A stretch of 64,000 nucleotides of DNA from an uncultured Pelagibacteraceae bacterium (GTDB lineage Bacteria; Pseudomonadota; Alphaproteobacteria; Pelagibacterales; Pelagibacteraceae): assembly GCA_902631595.1 (NCBI GenBank), contig CACOZH010000001.1, positions 44,206-108,205 of the forward strand, read 5' to 3'. The notes under the pieces were generated by a model. It worked only from the letters and a program-made list of their open reading frames with translations. It made no database searches and had not been told where the DNA came from. Both the position numbers and the translations under genes were made by a program. Positions 38,047 through 46,528 of the stretch are shown here, piece after piece. The first letter of the stretch is position 1, and every line of letters starts with the position of its first letter.

Positions 38047-38939
38047 CATCACCCAAAACTATAGACTATTTACTCCTAACAACGTTATCATTAATATGGG
38101 CTTCTGCTTTTTTTAATATTAAAATTGCAACTTATTCTTATGGACCGATTACAATAGCATTTCTAAGAATCTTATTTGGAGCAATACCAGTATTAATTTT
38201 GTGTTTTGCCAAAAAAATAAAGATTGAAGCATTTTCTAAAGATTGGAAATGGTATGCGGCTATTGGAATAATTAATCTAGTTATACCATTTTTTTTAATT
38301 GCATATGGTGTTCAAAAAGTACAAAGTAATTTAGCTGCTATTTTAATGTCATCAACTCCTATAAGTGCAACAATTTTAGCTCACTTCTTTGTAGATAAAG
38401 AAAAGATTAATATTTTAAAAATTATTGGAATCATCTTTGGTTTCCTTGGTATAGTATATTTATTTTCAGATAATTTATTAATTACAAATTCAAATTTTAT
38501 TTCAGCGCTTATGATTTTGTTGGGTTCTACTTTCTATGTTGTTGGAGGAATTTTGACTTTAAAAATAAGTCACAAAAAAAATGAAAATGTTACAGCTTCA
38601 ATTTTAGTTTGGGGTACACTTATTATATGTCCAATTTCACTAATATTTGAGCAACCATGGACCTTATCTCCAAGATTAGATTCCACTTTGTCTTTAATAT
38701 ATTTGGGTATTTTTCCAACTGGCATTGCATGGTTGCTTAGATTTGCAATTTTAAAAAAAAATGGTTTAGTATTTCAAAGTCAAGTTGCATATTTAATTCC
38801 AATTTTTGGTGTAATTTTGGGTTTTTTATTTTTAAACGAATTAATAACATCAAAAGTTATTATTGCTTTAATAGCTGTAATAATGGGAATTTATTTTGTA
38901 AAAAAATCGAGCACTAGTAAAAACTTTTGGGGAACCTAA
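38043..38939 (+). CDS. EamA/DMT-family exporter
   Basis: This is a 298-residue inner-membrane protein with about ten hydrophobic helices arranged as two EamA repeats (about 10-140 and 150-290). It has a typical start LLLTTLSLIWASAFFNIKIA and the segment NLAAILMSSTPISATILAHF. DMT exporters move amino acids, nucleobases or other metabolites; substrate is unknown here. It is translationally coupled to the YbaK-like gene. A second, only distantly similar EamA protein is encoded at 41113-41961. Confidence 0.85.
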   Translation: MTSPKTIDYLLLTTLSLIWASAFFNIKIATYSYGPITIAFLRILFGAIPVLILCFAKKIKIEAFSKDWKWYAAIGIINLVIPFFLIAYGVQKVQSNLAAILMSSTPISATILAHFFVDKEKINILKIIGIIFGFLGIVYLFSDNLLITNSNFISALMILLGSTFYVVGGILTLKISHKKNENVTASILVWGTLIICPISLIFEQPWTLSPRLDSTLSLIYLGIFPTGIAWLLRFAILKKNGLVFQSQVAYLIPIFGVILGFLFLNELITSKVIIALIAVIMGIYFVKKSSTSKNFWGT

Positions 38940-39857
38940 TTATTTTAGGGATGATAAGGCTTTTATATGTAATGGATTTACATTACAACAACCTCCCAAA
39001 ATAGTTCCTCCACTTTCTTTAATTTTTTTCGCAAACTCATAAAACATTTCAGCGGTTATTTCACTACGAATACCCATTGTATCATTTGGATTTTTACCAA
39101 TTTCATTATACTTAGAAGTATTAAATTTATGTAAAGGAAGCGGTTCTTCGACATTCCATAAATTTGCTTTAAATCCATATGGAATATTTAATTTTGAAAT
39201 TTCAGTGATCGAATTTTCAATAATTTCTAATGATACACATGCACCGATTAAACCAATCCAATTGCTTGTCCTATATTTGTTTACTATTTCAGAAATTGTT
39301 TCTCCAGATGCAATTTTTCCATTTTTTTTAATATGTAAACCAACCAAAATAGGCATATTCATTTTTTCAGTAATTTCACACGCCGCCTCTATTTCTTTAG
39401 AACTGGAAATAACGTCTAGATAAAAAAAATCAACATAGGGTTTTATTATTTTAGCTTGATCATTAAAGTCATTTTTAATTACATTTATGTCTCTCTCATC
39501 AACAACATAAGTTCCATTTTGTGGTGGAAGACTTCCAGCAATTAAAACTTCTTTTTTAGATATATCTCTAGCTTTATTTGCAAGCTCACATGCAATTTTA
39601 TTCACATATTCAAATTTTTCTACGACTCTATTTTGCAATAATCTTATTCGTCTGCTACTAAAATTGTTAGTTACTATAACATCCGCTCCAGAATTTATGA
39701 ATGATAAGTGAACATCAACTAACAACTTATGATACTTATCATCGATTAAGGCACTAGTTGACCACAATGTACCCTTAGATATTAAACCTTTGGCTAAAAG
39801 TTCTTGGCCTATACCACCATCCAAAATTCTGATTGTTTCAAAGTATTTCAAATTCAT
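38940..39857 (-). CDS. Homocysteine S-methyltransferase family protein
   Basis: The 305-residue TIM-barrel enzyme transfers a methyl group to homocysteine using a zinc thiolate. Features: ILDGGIGQELLAKG at the N-terminus, ADVIVTNNFSSRR, IGACVSLEIIE with the first zinc cysteine near residue 206, and GGTILGGCCNVNPLHIKAL with the other two near 291. The donor could be S-methylmethionine or betaine; I cannot decide. SAR11 members depend on reduced sulfur and recycle methyl groups, which fits. It starts one base from the TauE gene and is probably cotranscribed with it. No SAM riboswitch space exists upstream. Confidence 0.85.
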   Translation of the reverse strand: MNLKYFETIRILDGGIGQELLAKGLISKGTLWSTSALIDDKYHKLLVDVHLSFINSGADVIVTNNFSSRRIRLLQNRVVEKFEYVNKIACELANKARDISKKEVLIAGSLPPQNGTYVVDERDINVIKNDFNDQAKIIKPYVDFFYLDVISSSKEIEAACEITEKMNMPILVGLHIKKNGKIASGETISEIVNKYRTSNWIGLIGACVSLEIIENSITEISKLNIPYGFKANLWNVEEPLPLHKFNTSKYNEIGKNPNDTMGIRSEITAEMFYEFAKKIKESGGTILGGCCNVNPLHIKALSSLK

Positions 39858-39858
39858 A

Positions 39859-40602
39859 TTAAATTATCTTTAAACCCATTCTTATAGCCACAAAAATTAC
39901 TAAACAAGATGTTATTAGGGCTAAAAATCTGGTAGGCAATACTTTTAAATTTAAAAAATTTCCAATTTGTCCACCAATGAATACAATTAATAGCAAATAC
40001 CAATATTCTAAAATATTAATTAAAACATTAGTTTTGGTCAATTGACCTGATATTCCAGATATTGAGTTAATCAATATGAATAAAGAGGATGTCGCAACAA
40101 TATGTTTAGGGATACCTGCTTTTAATAAAAATAATATTGGGCTTAGAAATATTCCCCCACCTATACCAACGATACCTGATACAAAACCAATGGATCCACC
40201 AATAACTAGAGAGAAAATATTATTTATCTTATTGAGTTTTAATTTATTATCATCATAAGAACCAAAATTAAATAATAGTAAAACTCCCGAAGTAAATAAC
40301 ACTATAAATAAAATAATTTCAAAAAAATTTTTTTCGATTTCCAGGGTTCCTCCAAAAAAAGCCATTGGAATAGATCCAATCAAATATGGAACCAATAATT
40401 TGAGATTTAAATGACCAGCTCTAATGTAATTAAAAGAATTTCCTGAAACAACAATGATATTACATCCTAAAGCAATTACAGGCAAAATGAAATATGGTAT
40501 ATCCCAAATGAGTAATAGCGCTAGATAGGTAGAGCCTCCACCAAATCCAACGCTAGAATATAATATTGATGTTATAAAAAATAAAATTGGTAATATAATC
40601 AT
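39859..40602 (-). CDS. TauE/SafE-family (sulfite/organosulfonate) membrane exporter
   Basis: The 247-residue protein has about eight membrane helices. Family features are SSVGFGGGSTYLALLLIW near the N-terminus and the mirrored SGIVGIGGGIFLSPILFLL in the second half. TauE/SafE proteins export sulfite, sulfoacetate or related anions. It is followed after one base by the homocysteine methyltransferase, suggesting a sulfur-metabolism link. Its ATG is only 9 bases from the divergent moaB ATG. Confidence 0.85.
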   Translation of the reverse strand: MIILPILFFITSILYSSVGFGGGSTYLALLLIWDIPYFILPVIALGCNIIVVSGNSFNYIRAGHLNLKLLVPYLIGSIPMAFFGGTLEIEKNFFEIILFIVLFTSGVLLLFNFGSYDDNKLKLNKINNIFSLVIGGSIGFVSGIVGIGGGIFLSPILFLLKAGIPKHIVATSSLFILINSISGISGQLTKTNVLINILEYWYLLLIVFIGGQIGNFLNLKVLPTRFLALITSCLVIFVAIRMGLKII

Positions 40603-40611
40603 TAGAAAATT

Positions 40612-41112
40612 ATGTCTATAAATATTGCACTTTTAACTGTTACTGATACTAGAACATTAGAAAATGATAGATCAGGAAATATTTTAGCTGATAAGATTAA
40701 AATAGCAAAACATAATCTTATTGATAGAAAAATTTGTAAGGACGAAAAAGAAGATATTAAAATTATACTTAAAGAATGGACAAAAAAAGAGAATTTAGAC
40801 GTAATTATCACTACAGGTGGAACAGGTTTAACAGGAAGAGATATTACGCCTGAAGCATTAAATGAAATTGCAGATAAACACATACCAGGTTTTGGTGAAA
40901 TATTTAGATATTATAGTTTAGAAACTGTTGGTACATCATCCATTCAATCAAGAGCCTGTGCAGTTCTTTCAAACGGAAAATATATATTTGCGTTACCTGG
41001 TTCTTCAGGTGGAGTTACAGATGCCTGGGATAAAATTTTAGTACATCAATTAGATGTCAATCATAAACCATGTAATTTTGTAGAACTTTTTCCAAGATTA
41101 AAGGAAAAATAA
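40612..41112 (+). CDS. moaB: Molybdopterin adenylyltransferase family (MoaB/Mog)
   Basis: MoaB/Mog proteins bind molybdopterin and adenylylate it before metal insertion. The 166-residue product has the family signature VIITTGGTGLTGRDITPEAL near residue 66, IPGFGEIFRYYS and SIQSRACAVLSNGKYIFALPGSSGGVTDAWD. It complements the moaACDE block 5-7 kb away and the XdhC pair. moeA and mobA are not in the window. It converges with the second EamA transporter. Confidence 0.92.
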   Translation: MSINIALLTVTDTRTLENDRSGNILADKIKIAKHNLIDRKICKDEKEDIKIILKEWTKKENLDVIITTGGTGLTGRDITPEALNEIADKHIPGFGEIFRYYSLETVGTSSIQSRACAVLSNGKYIFALPGSSGGVTDAWDKILVHQLDVNHKPCNFVELFPRLKEK

Positions 41113-41961
41113 TTATTTTCGTGTCGCAATATAAACACCTGCTGATGCAATTGCAAAACCTAAGATATCCATACTATTTAATGTCTCATTAAGGAATAAC
41201 CATGCAAAAATAGCTGAGGTTGCAGGTATTAAAAAAAATATAGAAACTGTTTTGCTAGCTGAATTATGTTTGATTAAATACATCAAAATTGTAAAGGCAC
41301 CAAACGAAACTAATAAAATTTGATGAGACATTGCAAATATAAAAGTTAGGCTAAAATTTATATGGGGATCTACAAAAAATATAATTATAATTATATGAAA
41401 TAAAAAACCGCCTAAAGCCTGGTAAAAATTATTTACTGATAATGGAATATTATTACTTAATTTTTTTTGCCATAGAGTAGAAATTGTGATTGCAAATAGA
41501 GCAACAAAGGATGCAAATACTCCAATAGTTGGAATATCTTTACCAACATCAAATCCAAGAACTAAAGTTGCTCCCATAAATCCTAAAATTACACCTGACC
41601 ATTGATTCCAACCAATTTTCTCATTTAATAAAGGGCCAGCCAATGCATTTGTAAGAATAGGCTGTAATGTTACTATAAGCGCAGCTATACCAGTTGGCAT
41701 TCCTTTTGAAACAGAAAAGAATACGCCACCCAAATAAAAGCCATGAAATAAAACACCAGTTAACATGGATTCAACTAAGTTCTTTTTGGAAACAAAAATC
41801 TTATGTTTATAAAAATAGGAAAAAAAAAGAAAACCTAAAGCAACCAAAGCAAATCTGAAAGATAGAGCAGTAAATGGTTCACTGTAGTCAATTATAGGTT
41901 TAGTTGTAATAAAAGCTGATGACCAAAGTAGAATAAAAATTAAAGGAAAGAGCTTTATCAT
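41113..41961 (-). CDS. EamA/DMT-family transporter
   Basis: The 282-residue membrane protein has about ten hydrophobic helices in two EamA repeats. It starts KLFPLIFILLWSSAFITTKPIIDYSEPFTALSFRF and contains GMPTGIAALIVTLQPILTNALA, both typical of the family. Substrate is unknown. It lies downstream of the DUF1244 gene by 12 bases on the same strand. Confidence 0.87.
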   Translation of the reverse strand: MIKLFPLIFILLWSSAFITTKPIIDYSEPFTALSFRFALVALGFLFFSYFYKHKIFVSKKNLVESMLTGVLFHGFYLGGVFFSVSKGMPTGIAALIVTLQPILTNALAGPLLNEKIGWNQWSGVILGFMGATLVLGFDVGKDIPTIGVFASFVALFAITISTLWQKKLSNNIPLSVNNFYQALGGFLFHIIIIIFFVDPHINFSLTFIFAMSHQILLVSFGAFTILMYLIKHNSASKTVSIFFLIPATSAIFAWLFLNETLNSMDILGFAIASAGVYIATRK

Positions 41962-41973
41962 TAAGAAGAAAAA

Positions 41974-42219
41974 TTATTTTTGATATTTTTCTTTCCATTC
42001 AGAATAAGCCATTCCATATACATGCTTACGTGCATCAGGATCGCTAATTTCTATTCCTTTTTTTTCAGCTTCTTCTCGATACCATTTAGAAAGACAATTT
42101 CTACAAAATCCTGCTAAATTCATTAGATCAAGATTTTGAACATCTTTTCTCTCCCGTAGATGATTTAGCAATCTTTCAAAAGCTGCAGATTGTAATTCTT
42201 TTTTTATTTTTTCGTCCAT
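41974..42219 (-). CDS. DUF1244 protein
   Basis: The 81-residue protein belongs to DUF1244, a small soluble family common in alphaproteobacteria and of unknown function. The core is AAFERLLNHLRERKDVQNLD, then LAGFCRNCLSKWYREEAE with a CxxC pair, then ISDPDARKHVYGMAYSEWK. The CRNC pair might bind metal, but this is inference. It diverges from xdhC with a 68-base gap. Confidence 0.9.
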   Translation of the reverse strand: MDEKIKKELQSAAFERLLNHLRERKDVQNLDLMNLAGFCRNCLSKWYREEAEKKGIEISDPDARKHVYGMAYSEWKEKYQK

Positions 42220-42287
42220 AATTTTGATATAAGTTTATCTCATGAAATTTTTAGCATCATATCAAATTAATTTAAATAAACAATCAG

Positions 42288-42617
42288 ATGAGAAATTCAT
42301 TTGATGAAAAAATTTTAGATGAAGCGTACGATTGGATTAAAACCGATCAAAAAGTTGTTCTTGCAACTGTAATTCAAACGTGGGGATCTTCACCAAGACA
42401 GATCGGTAGTCGAATGATTATTAATCAAAATGGAGATTTTTCGGGCTCAGTGTCAGGTGGTTGTGTTGAAACTTCAGTGGTAAGGGAAAGTATAAATCTA
42501 TTAAAAGAAAATAAACAGTGTAAAAAAATTGAATTTAAAGTTTCTAATGAAAGTGCTTGGGAAATAGGACTTGCTTGTGGTGGTGAAATAACTATTTTTT
42601 TAGAGCAGATTAATTAA
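42288..42617 (+). CDS. xdhC: XdhC/CoxI-family protein, N-terminal domain as separate gene
   Basis: XdhC proteins bind molybdenum cofactor, sulfurate or protect it and insert it into xanthine dehydrogenase-type enzymes. This 109-residue gene holds only the XdhC_CoxI domain: TWGSSPRQIGSRMIIN, FSGSVSGGCVETSVV with the conserved cysteine, and GLACGGEITIFLEQ. The C-terminal Rossmann domain is in the next gene, overlapping by one base (TAATG). A clean stop and start show a natural split, not a frameshift. No xanthine dehydrogenase gene lies in the window. Confidence 0.85.
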   Translation: MRNSFDEKILDEAYDWIKTDQKVVLATVIQTWGSSPRQIGSRMIINQNGDFSGSVSGGCVETSVVRESINLLKENKQCKKIEFKVSNESAWEIGLACGGEITIFLEQIN

Positions 42618-43300
42618 TGAGGAAAAATATTTTAGAGCAAATAATAAAAAATAAATCTTTAAAATTAGAGTTTGCGATAGTTACAAATCTTAAAAGTGGA
42701 GAAAGTCAGATATTTGAGTTGAATAAAAAGTTAACTGGCAGTTTCGAAAAATTTCAAAAAGAAATTGAGGAATTCTTTAAATCAAAAAAAAATGGAATGA
42801 TAAAAAATTCTGAAATTTTTGTTGAGACATATATTAGACCAATAAAAGTTATAATCATAGGAGCCGTACATATAGCCCAATATCTGGTTAATTATGTGAA
42901 AAGTTTAAATTTCGAAATTTTAATTATTGATCCAAGGGGATATTTTGCAACTACGAAACGGTTTCCTAATTTAAAAATAATAAATAAGTGGCCCGAAGAA
43001 GCCTTTAAAGAAATAAATACAAATGAAAATACTGCTTTAATAGCATTAACCCATGATCCAAAAATAGATGATCCAGCATTGCAACATGCTTTAAATAAAA
43101 ATTTTTATTACATAGGCGCTCTTGGAAGTAAAAAAACTCACGAAAATAGATGCCAAAGATTAAAAGAATCAGGATTTACGGATAAACAAATTAATTCAAT
43201 ACATGGACCTATTGGAATTAAATTAGGAGGAAAATCTGCTCCAGAAATTGCTTTATCAATAATTGCTCAATTAGTTTCTGAAACATATAATAAGAAATGA
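42617..43300 (+). CDS. XdhC-family protein, C-terminal Rossmann domain
   Basis: The 227-residue product begins with a short linker and a remnant of the N-terminal fold. The XdhC_C Rossmann domain then carries VIIIGAVHIAQYLVNYV (nucleotide loop), FEILIIDPRGYFATTKRFPN, ALIALTHDPKIDDPAL and YIGALGSKKTHENR. The end IKLGGKSAPEIALSIIAQLV is also conserved. It is coupled to the N-terminal half gene and should act with it as a Moco chaperone. It overlaps the secreted hydrolase gene by four bases. Confidence 0.87.
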   Translation: MRKNILEQIIKNKSLKLEFAIVTNLKSGESQIFELNKKLTGSFEKFQKEIEEFFKSKKNGMIKNSEIFVETYIRPIKVIIIGAVHIAQYLVNYVKSLNFEILIIDPRGYFATTKRFPNLKIINKWPEEAFKEINTNENTALIALTHDPKIDDPALQHALNKNFYYIGALGSKKTHENRCQRLKESGFTDKQINSIHGPIGIKLGGKSAPEIALSIIAQLVSETYNKK

Positions 43301-44232
43301 AAAAAATATTTTTAATTATTATTTTTTTATTTGTTACAAATAATCTATTCGCTAATACCGTAGAATATAAAGGTTTAGAAAAATTATCTAAAAATAATAC
43401 TTTTATGAATGATAAAGGCAAACCCTATTCAGTTGAGGAAATATCTGACAAAAAAAACTCATTAGTAATAATTTATAATCATGGAAGTATTCAGGATAAT
43501 AAGCAAGACCCTTGTAAAGCTAAACCTAAATTTGGATATATTTGGGATGCAGCTGTAGTACCGGCTATCTTAAAATTACATAATAAAAAAATTAATGGAT
43601 TAGAGGTTAAGATTTATCGAGTATGCTCAGGAGTAAAAGGTATGTCAGTTAAGAAACAAAAAAAATACAGGCAAGAGTTAAAATCTAAAGGAAAAATTAA
43701 TTTAGTAGATGAATTTAAAAATATTAAAAGACAAAATATAATTTTAAATGAAGTAGAAAATTTGAAAAATCTTGGATTTGATAAAATAATATTATCAGGA
43801 TGGTCAGCTGGTGGATGGTCATCTCTAATTTTACAATCAAAATATCCAGATAAAATTTTAGGAACAATTGCGTTTAATCCAGCATTTGCAGGACCAAAAA
43901 ATGAATGGCAAAAAAAATTCCCTGAGTGGGGTGCTTTTAGAGAAGATCAAGTAAATAAATTTAACAAAACAGAGACAATAAATGCAATTGTTTTTGCACA
44001 TAAAGATGACGTATTTGAAGATCCTAAAACCTTATCTTTTTTTGCAAACTTTAAGAGAATGAGTCTAATTGATTATAGTGAATTAAAACCGACTAAGTGT
44101 ACTTGGGCTGATGGGAATGAAAAAATGCCATCAAACAAAGGACATAACATTCCGCAATCAAAATGTTTTACAAAATATTTAGAAGAAAAAAATTATCTGA
44201 TCTCATTTCTTGAAAACACAATTGATGATTAA
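43297..44232 (+). CDS. Exported alpha/beta-hydrolase-like protein
   Basis: The 311-residue protein has a signal peptide (KKIFLIIIFLFVTNNLFA, cleavage before NTVEY). An alpha/beta hydrolase core follows: LVIIYNHGSIQDNKQDPCK near residue 53, the nucleophile elbow LSGWSAGGWSS near 168, and a candidate catalytic histidine in NKGHNIPQSKCF near 287. Conserved cysteines (CKAKP, VCSGV, KCTW, KCF) suggest periplasmic disulfides. Substrate is unknown. It overlaps the XdhC C-terminal gene by four bases. A functional tie to Moco is not evident. Confidence 0.7.
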   Translation: MKKIFLIIIFLFVTNNLFANTVEYKGLEKLSKNNTFMNDKGKPYSVEEISDKKNSLVIIYNHGSIQDNKQDPCKAKPKFGYIWDAAVVPAILKLHNKKINGLEVKIYRVCSGVKGMSVKKQKKYRQELKSKGKINLVDEFKNIKRQNIILNEVENLKNLGFDKIILSGWSAGGWSSLILQSKYPDKILGTIAFNPAFAGPKNEWQKKFPEWGAFREDQVNKFNKTETINAIVFAHKDDVFEDPKTLSFFANFKRMSLIDYSELKPTKCTWADGNEKMPSNKGHNIPQSKCFTKYLEEKNYLISFLENTIDD

Positions 44233-44332
44233 AGGAATTTTATTGGTAGCTGGCTAATCTAAAAGGTTAAAAAATAGCACAAATTTCATAAAGGTATAAT
44301 CTGAAAAAGTTTTTAAAGATTTTGATAAAGTT

Positions 44333-44914
44333 TCAGACTTTAGAGCTTAATTTTTTAAAATTTACTCTAAATAGTAAAAGAATAATTAAAATAATTAGGA
44401 ATATTAACGGTTTAAAAAATATAGTTTTTGATAACCATATAAAATGTAAAACTCCAAAAATTCCTATTACATAAATTAATCTATGAATTTTTTTCCAATT
44501 TTGTTTTAAAATTTTTACCATTTTATCTGATGAGGTAATCGCCAGAGGTATTAAAAGTAACCATGCTGCAAAACCTATAAATACAAATTTTTTCTTTAAA
44601 ACATCATTAATAATTGGCTGAAAATCAAATCTATAATCAAGACCCACATAACTTAATAAATGTATTGATGCATAAAAAAATACAAATAATCCCAACATTC
44701 TTCTATATTTAATCCAAATTGTAGCATTAGTAATTTTTTTTAGTGGCGACATGGAAAGAGTTAAAAATATAAAAATTAAAGTCCATTCACCAAAATGATT
44801 TATTATTTTATCGACTGGCTCAGCACCTAACTTATTATAAAAAATTTGATAAATAATTGAATATAGTGGCCACAGGCATAATAAAAATACAAAAATTTTT
44901 GAATATCTAAGCAA
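44333..44914 (-). CDS. msrQ: MsrQ heme membrane subunit of the MsrPQ methionine sulfoxide reductase
   Basis: MsrQ is a b-type heme membrane protein of the ferric-reductase-like family that passes electrons from the respiratory chain to MsrP. The 193-residue protein has about six helices; heme-ligand candidates are in FGEWTLIFIFLTLSMSPLKK, FFYASIHLLSYVGLDYRFD and LIYVIGIFGVLHFIWLSK. RRMLGLFVFFYASIH is a family hallmark. It follows msrP by two bases, giving the usual msrP-msrQ operon. Confidence 0.92.
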   Translation of the reverse strand: MLRYSKIFVFLLCLWPLYSIIYQIFYNKLGAEPVDKIINHFGEWTLIFIFLTLSMSPLKKITNATIWIKYRRMLGLFVFFYASIHLLSYVGLDYRFDFQPIINDVLKKKFVFIGFAAWLLLIPLAITSSDKMVKILKQNWKKIHRLIYVIGIFGVLHFIWLSKTIFFKPLIFLIILIILLLFRVNFKKLSSKV

Positions 44915-44916
44915 GG

Positions 44917-45813
44917 TTAATAATATTTTCTTAGATCCATATCTTTATAAAGATGAGCAACATCTTTTTCATAACCGTTAAACATCAAAGTTGGAACTCT
45001 TGGCGAAAGCACACCCTCACCAATTACTCTCTCGGTTGCTTGTGACCATCTAGGGTGATCAACATTTGGATTTACGTTAGAATAAAAGCCATACTCTCTA
45101 GGTGAAGCTTTCATCCAAGATGATATAGGCATTTTTTCTACAAAAGAAATTCTCACAATAGCTTTCGCACTTTTAAATCCGTATTTCCATGGAACCATTA
45201 ATCTGATTGGAGAACCATTTTGATTTGGAAGTGCTTTTCCATATAACCCTGTTACTAAAATAGTTAAAGGGTGCATTGCTTCATCTATTCTTAATCCCTC
45301 TTTATATGGCCAATTAAGAATTGGATACCTTTGACCTCTCATCTGTTCTGGGTCTAAAATAGATTCAAATTTTATATATTTTGCTTTACTGTTTGGGGTG
45401 ACTTTATTTAGAAGTTTATTAAGTGGAAAGCCAAGCCACGGTATAACCATTGACCAACCCTCTACACATCTTAATCTATAAACTCTTTCTTCAGATGGAA
45501 AAAGTTTGTAAATATCTTCCATAGATAGTGTAATTTTTTTATCTACCTCTCCATCTATAGTGATACTCCAAGGATCGCTGATAAAGTCTTTTGAATATTT
45601 GGAAGGATCTGATTTTCCTGTACCAAATTCATAATAGTTATTATAAGTAGTTATATAATCATAATCAGTTAAATTTGTTGATGCTAAAGATTTACCAAAT
45701 ATTCCTGAAGAAAAATAAAGCGAACTAGAAGCTATCCCTAATTGTTTAATAAATTTTCTTCTGTTTTTAAAAACTTTTTCAGGTGTAATTAGTGAGCTTG
45801 ATACTTTCATCAA
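44917..45813 (-). CDS. msrP: MsrP periplasmic molybdoenzyme (protein-methionine-sulfoxide reductase)
   Basis: MsrP reduces methionine sulfoxide in periplasmic proteins using a molybdopterin cofactor. The 298-residue protein has a Tat signal, NRRKFIKQLGIASSS (residues about 16-32). Its sulfite-oxidase-type Moco domain has YRLRCVEGWSMVIPWLGFPL, placing the molybdenum cysteine near residue 115. Other family segments are PYKEGLRIDEAMHPLTIL and RLMVPWKYGFKSAK. It overlaps moaE by four bases, so cofactor synthesis and the enzyme are in one transcript with msrQ. Confidence 0.95.
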   Translation of the reverse strand: MMKVSSSLITPEKVFKNRRKFIKQLGIASSSLYFSSGIFGKSLASTNLTDYDYITTYNNYYEFGTGKSDPSKYSKDFISDPWSITIDGEVDKKITLSMEDIYKLFPSEERVYRLRCVEGWSMVIPWLGFPLNKLLNKVTPNSKAKYIKFESILDPEQMRGQRYPILNWPYKEGLRIDEAMHPLTILVTGLYGKALPNQNGSPIRLMVPWKYGFKSAKAIVRISFVEKMPISSWMKASPREYGFYSNVNPNVDHPRWSQATERVIGEGVLSPRVPTLMFNGYEKDVAHLYKDMDLRKYY

Positions 45814-46256
45814 TTAACCTCTATGGATGTTCCTTTTAACCATTCACTTTCTTTATTAAAGTAGTGTTCTTTTTTCCAAATTGGAGATCTTTTTTTAATT
45901 TCCTCAATTATATATCTTGATAAAACATATGCCTGATCTCTGTGTTTGCATCCAACGCCAATTAAAATACTTTTTTCCTTTAATGCCACGTAACCTTTTA
46001 TATGTTCAATAAAAACAGCTTTATTTTTTATGTTTAATTTTTTATCAGCTTCATTGTAAATTTCTTCAAAACTTTTTATAACTAAACTATCTTTAGAATC
46101 ATAAGTTATACCAATTACTTTTTTTTCTTCATTAAAATCTCTTACGGTTCCAACAAACAAAATAGTTGCTCCAAATTTTGAAGACTTTAAAAATTCCTCG
46201 GCGTGCTCAATTTCAATTTTTTGATCTTTTGAATTAATAATTTTAGCATGTAACAT
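45810..46256 (-). CDS. moaE: Molybdopterin synthase catalytic subunit MoaE
   Basis: MoaE joins two MoaD-borne sulfurs to cyclic pyranopterin monophosphate to make molybdopterin. The 148-residue product has FGATILFVGTVRDFNEEK, GITYDSKDSLVIKSFEEI, IEHIKGYVALKEKSILIGVGCKHRDQAY and the lysine-rich KRSPIWKKEHY with the active-site lysines. It starts one base into the end of moaD and is followed by msrP. The length matches the family. Confidence 0.95.
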   Translation of the reverse strand: MLHAKIINSKDQKIEIEHAEEFLKSSKFGATILFVGTVRDFNEEKKVIGITYDSKDSLVIKSFEEIYNEADKKLNIKNKAVFIEHIKGYVALKEKSILIGVGCKHRDQAYVLSRYIIEEIKKRSPIWKKEHYFNKESEWLKGTSIEVN

Positions 46257-46525
46257 TAGCCACCTCCAACAGGGGGTATTATGCCAAATGTTTGTTTTTT
46301 TTCTATTTTAAAATTGTCTGAGACAATATTATCATTTTCTGAGCAAAATACTGAAGACATTATAATTTTTTTAAAGTTTTGATTTCCTTTAAATTTTTTA
46401 TTATTCATCTTTAAAAGTTCTTTTCTTAAATCCTTAATTGAACCTGGCTTCAATAGATTTACCTCAATTGTATCTTTATTGCTAAATTCTCGTGCTGCTC
46501 CAAACAACTCAATTGTTATTTTCAT
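46256..46525 (-). CDS. moaD: Molybdopterin synthase sulfur carrier MoaD
   Basis: MoaD is the ubiquitin-like sulfur donor to MoaE. The 89-residue product has the beta-grasp start KITIELFGAAREFSNKD and ends IIPPVGGG, providing the C-terminal Gly-Gly that becomes thiocarboxylated. It lies between moaC (3 bases upstream) and moaE (1-base overlap). The middle is a little longer than in E. coli MoaD (81 residues). Confidence 0.93.
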   Translation of the reverse strand: MKITIELFGAAREFSNKDTIEVNLLKPGSIKDLRKELLKMNNKKFKGNQNFKKIIMSSVFCSENDNIVSDNFKIEKKQTFGIIPPVGGG

Positions 46526-46528
46526 TAA

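Noticed and set aside
38900-40620. SAM-V or other SAM riboswitch for the homocysteine methyltransferase
   Set aside because: Only one base separates it from tauE and only nine separate tauE from moaB, so there is no room for an aptamer.
42288-43300. XdhC split as a frameshifted pseudogene
   Set aside because: The first ORF ends in a complete domain, the second has its own ATG in a TAATG overlap, and no in-frame continuation is visible between them.
44233-44332. Possible small RNA or terminator in the 100-base gap before msrQ
   Set aside because: Only a weak 7-bp inverted repeat (TCTGAAA/TTTCAGA, 24-base loop) overlapping the msrQ stop was seen; no promoter or stable hairpin could be supported.
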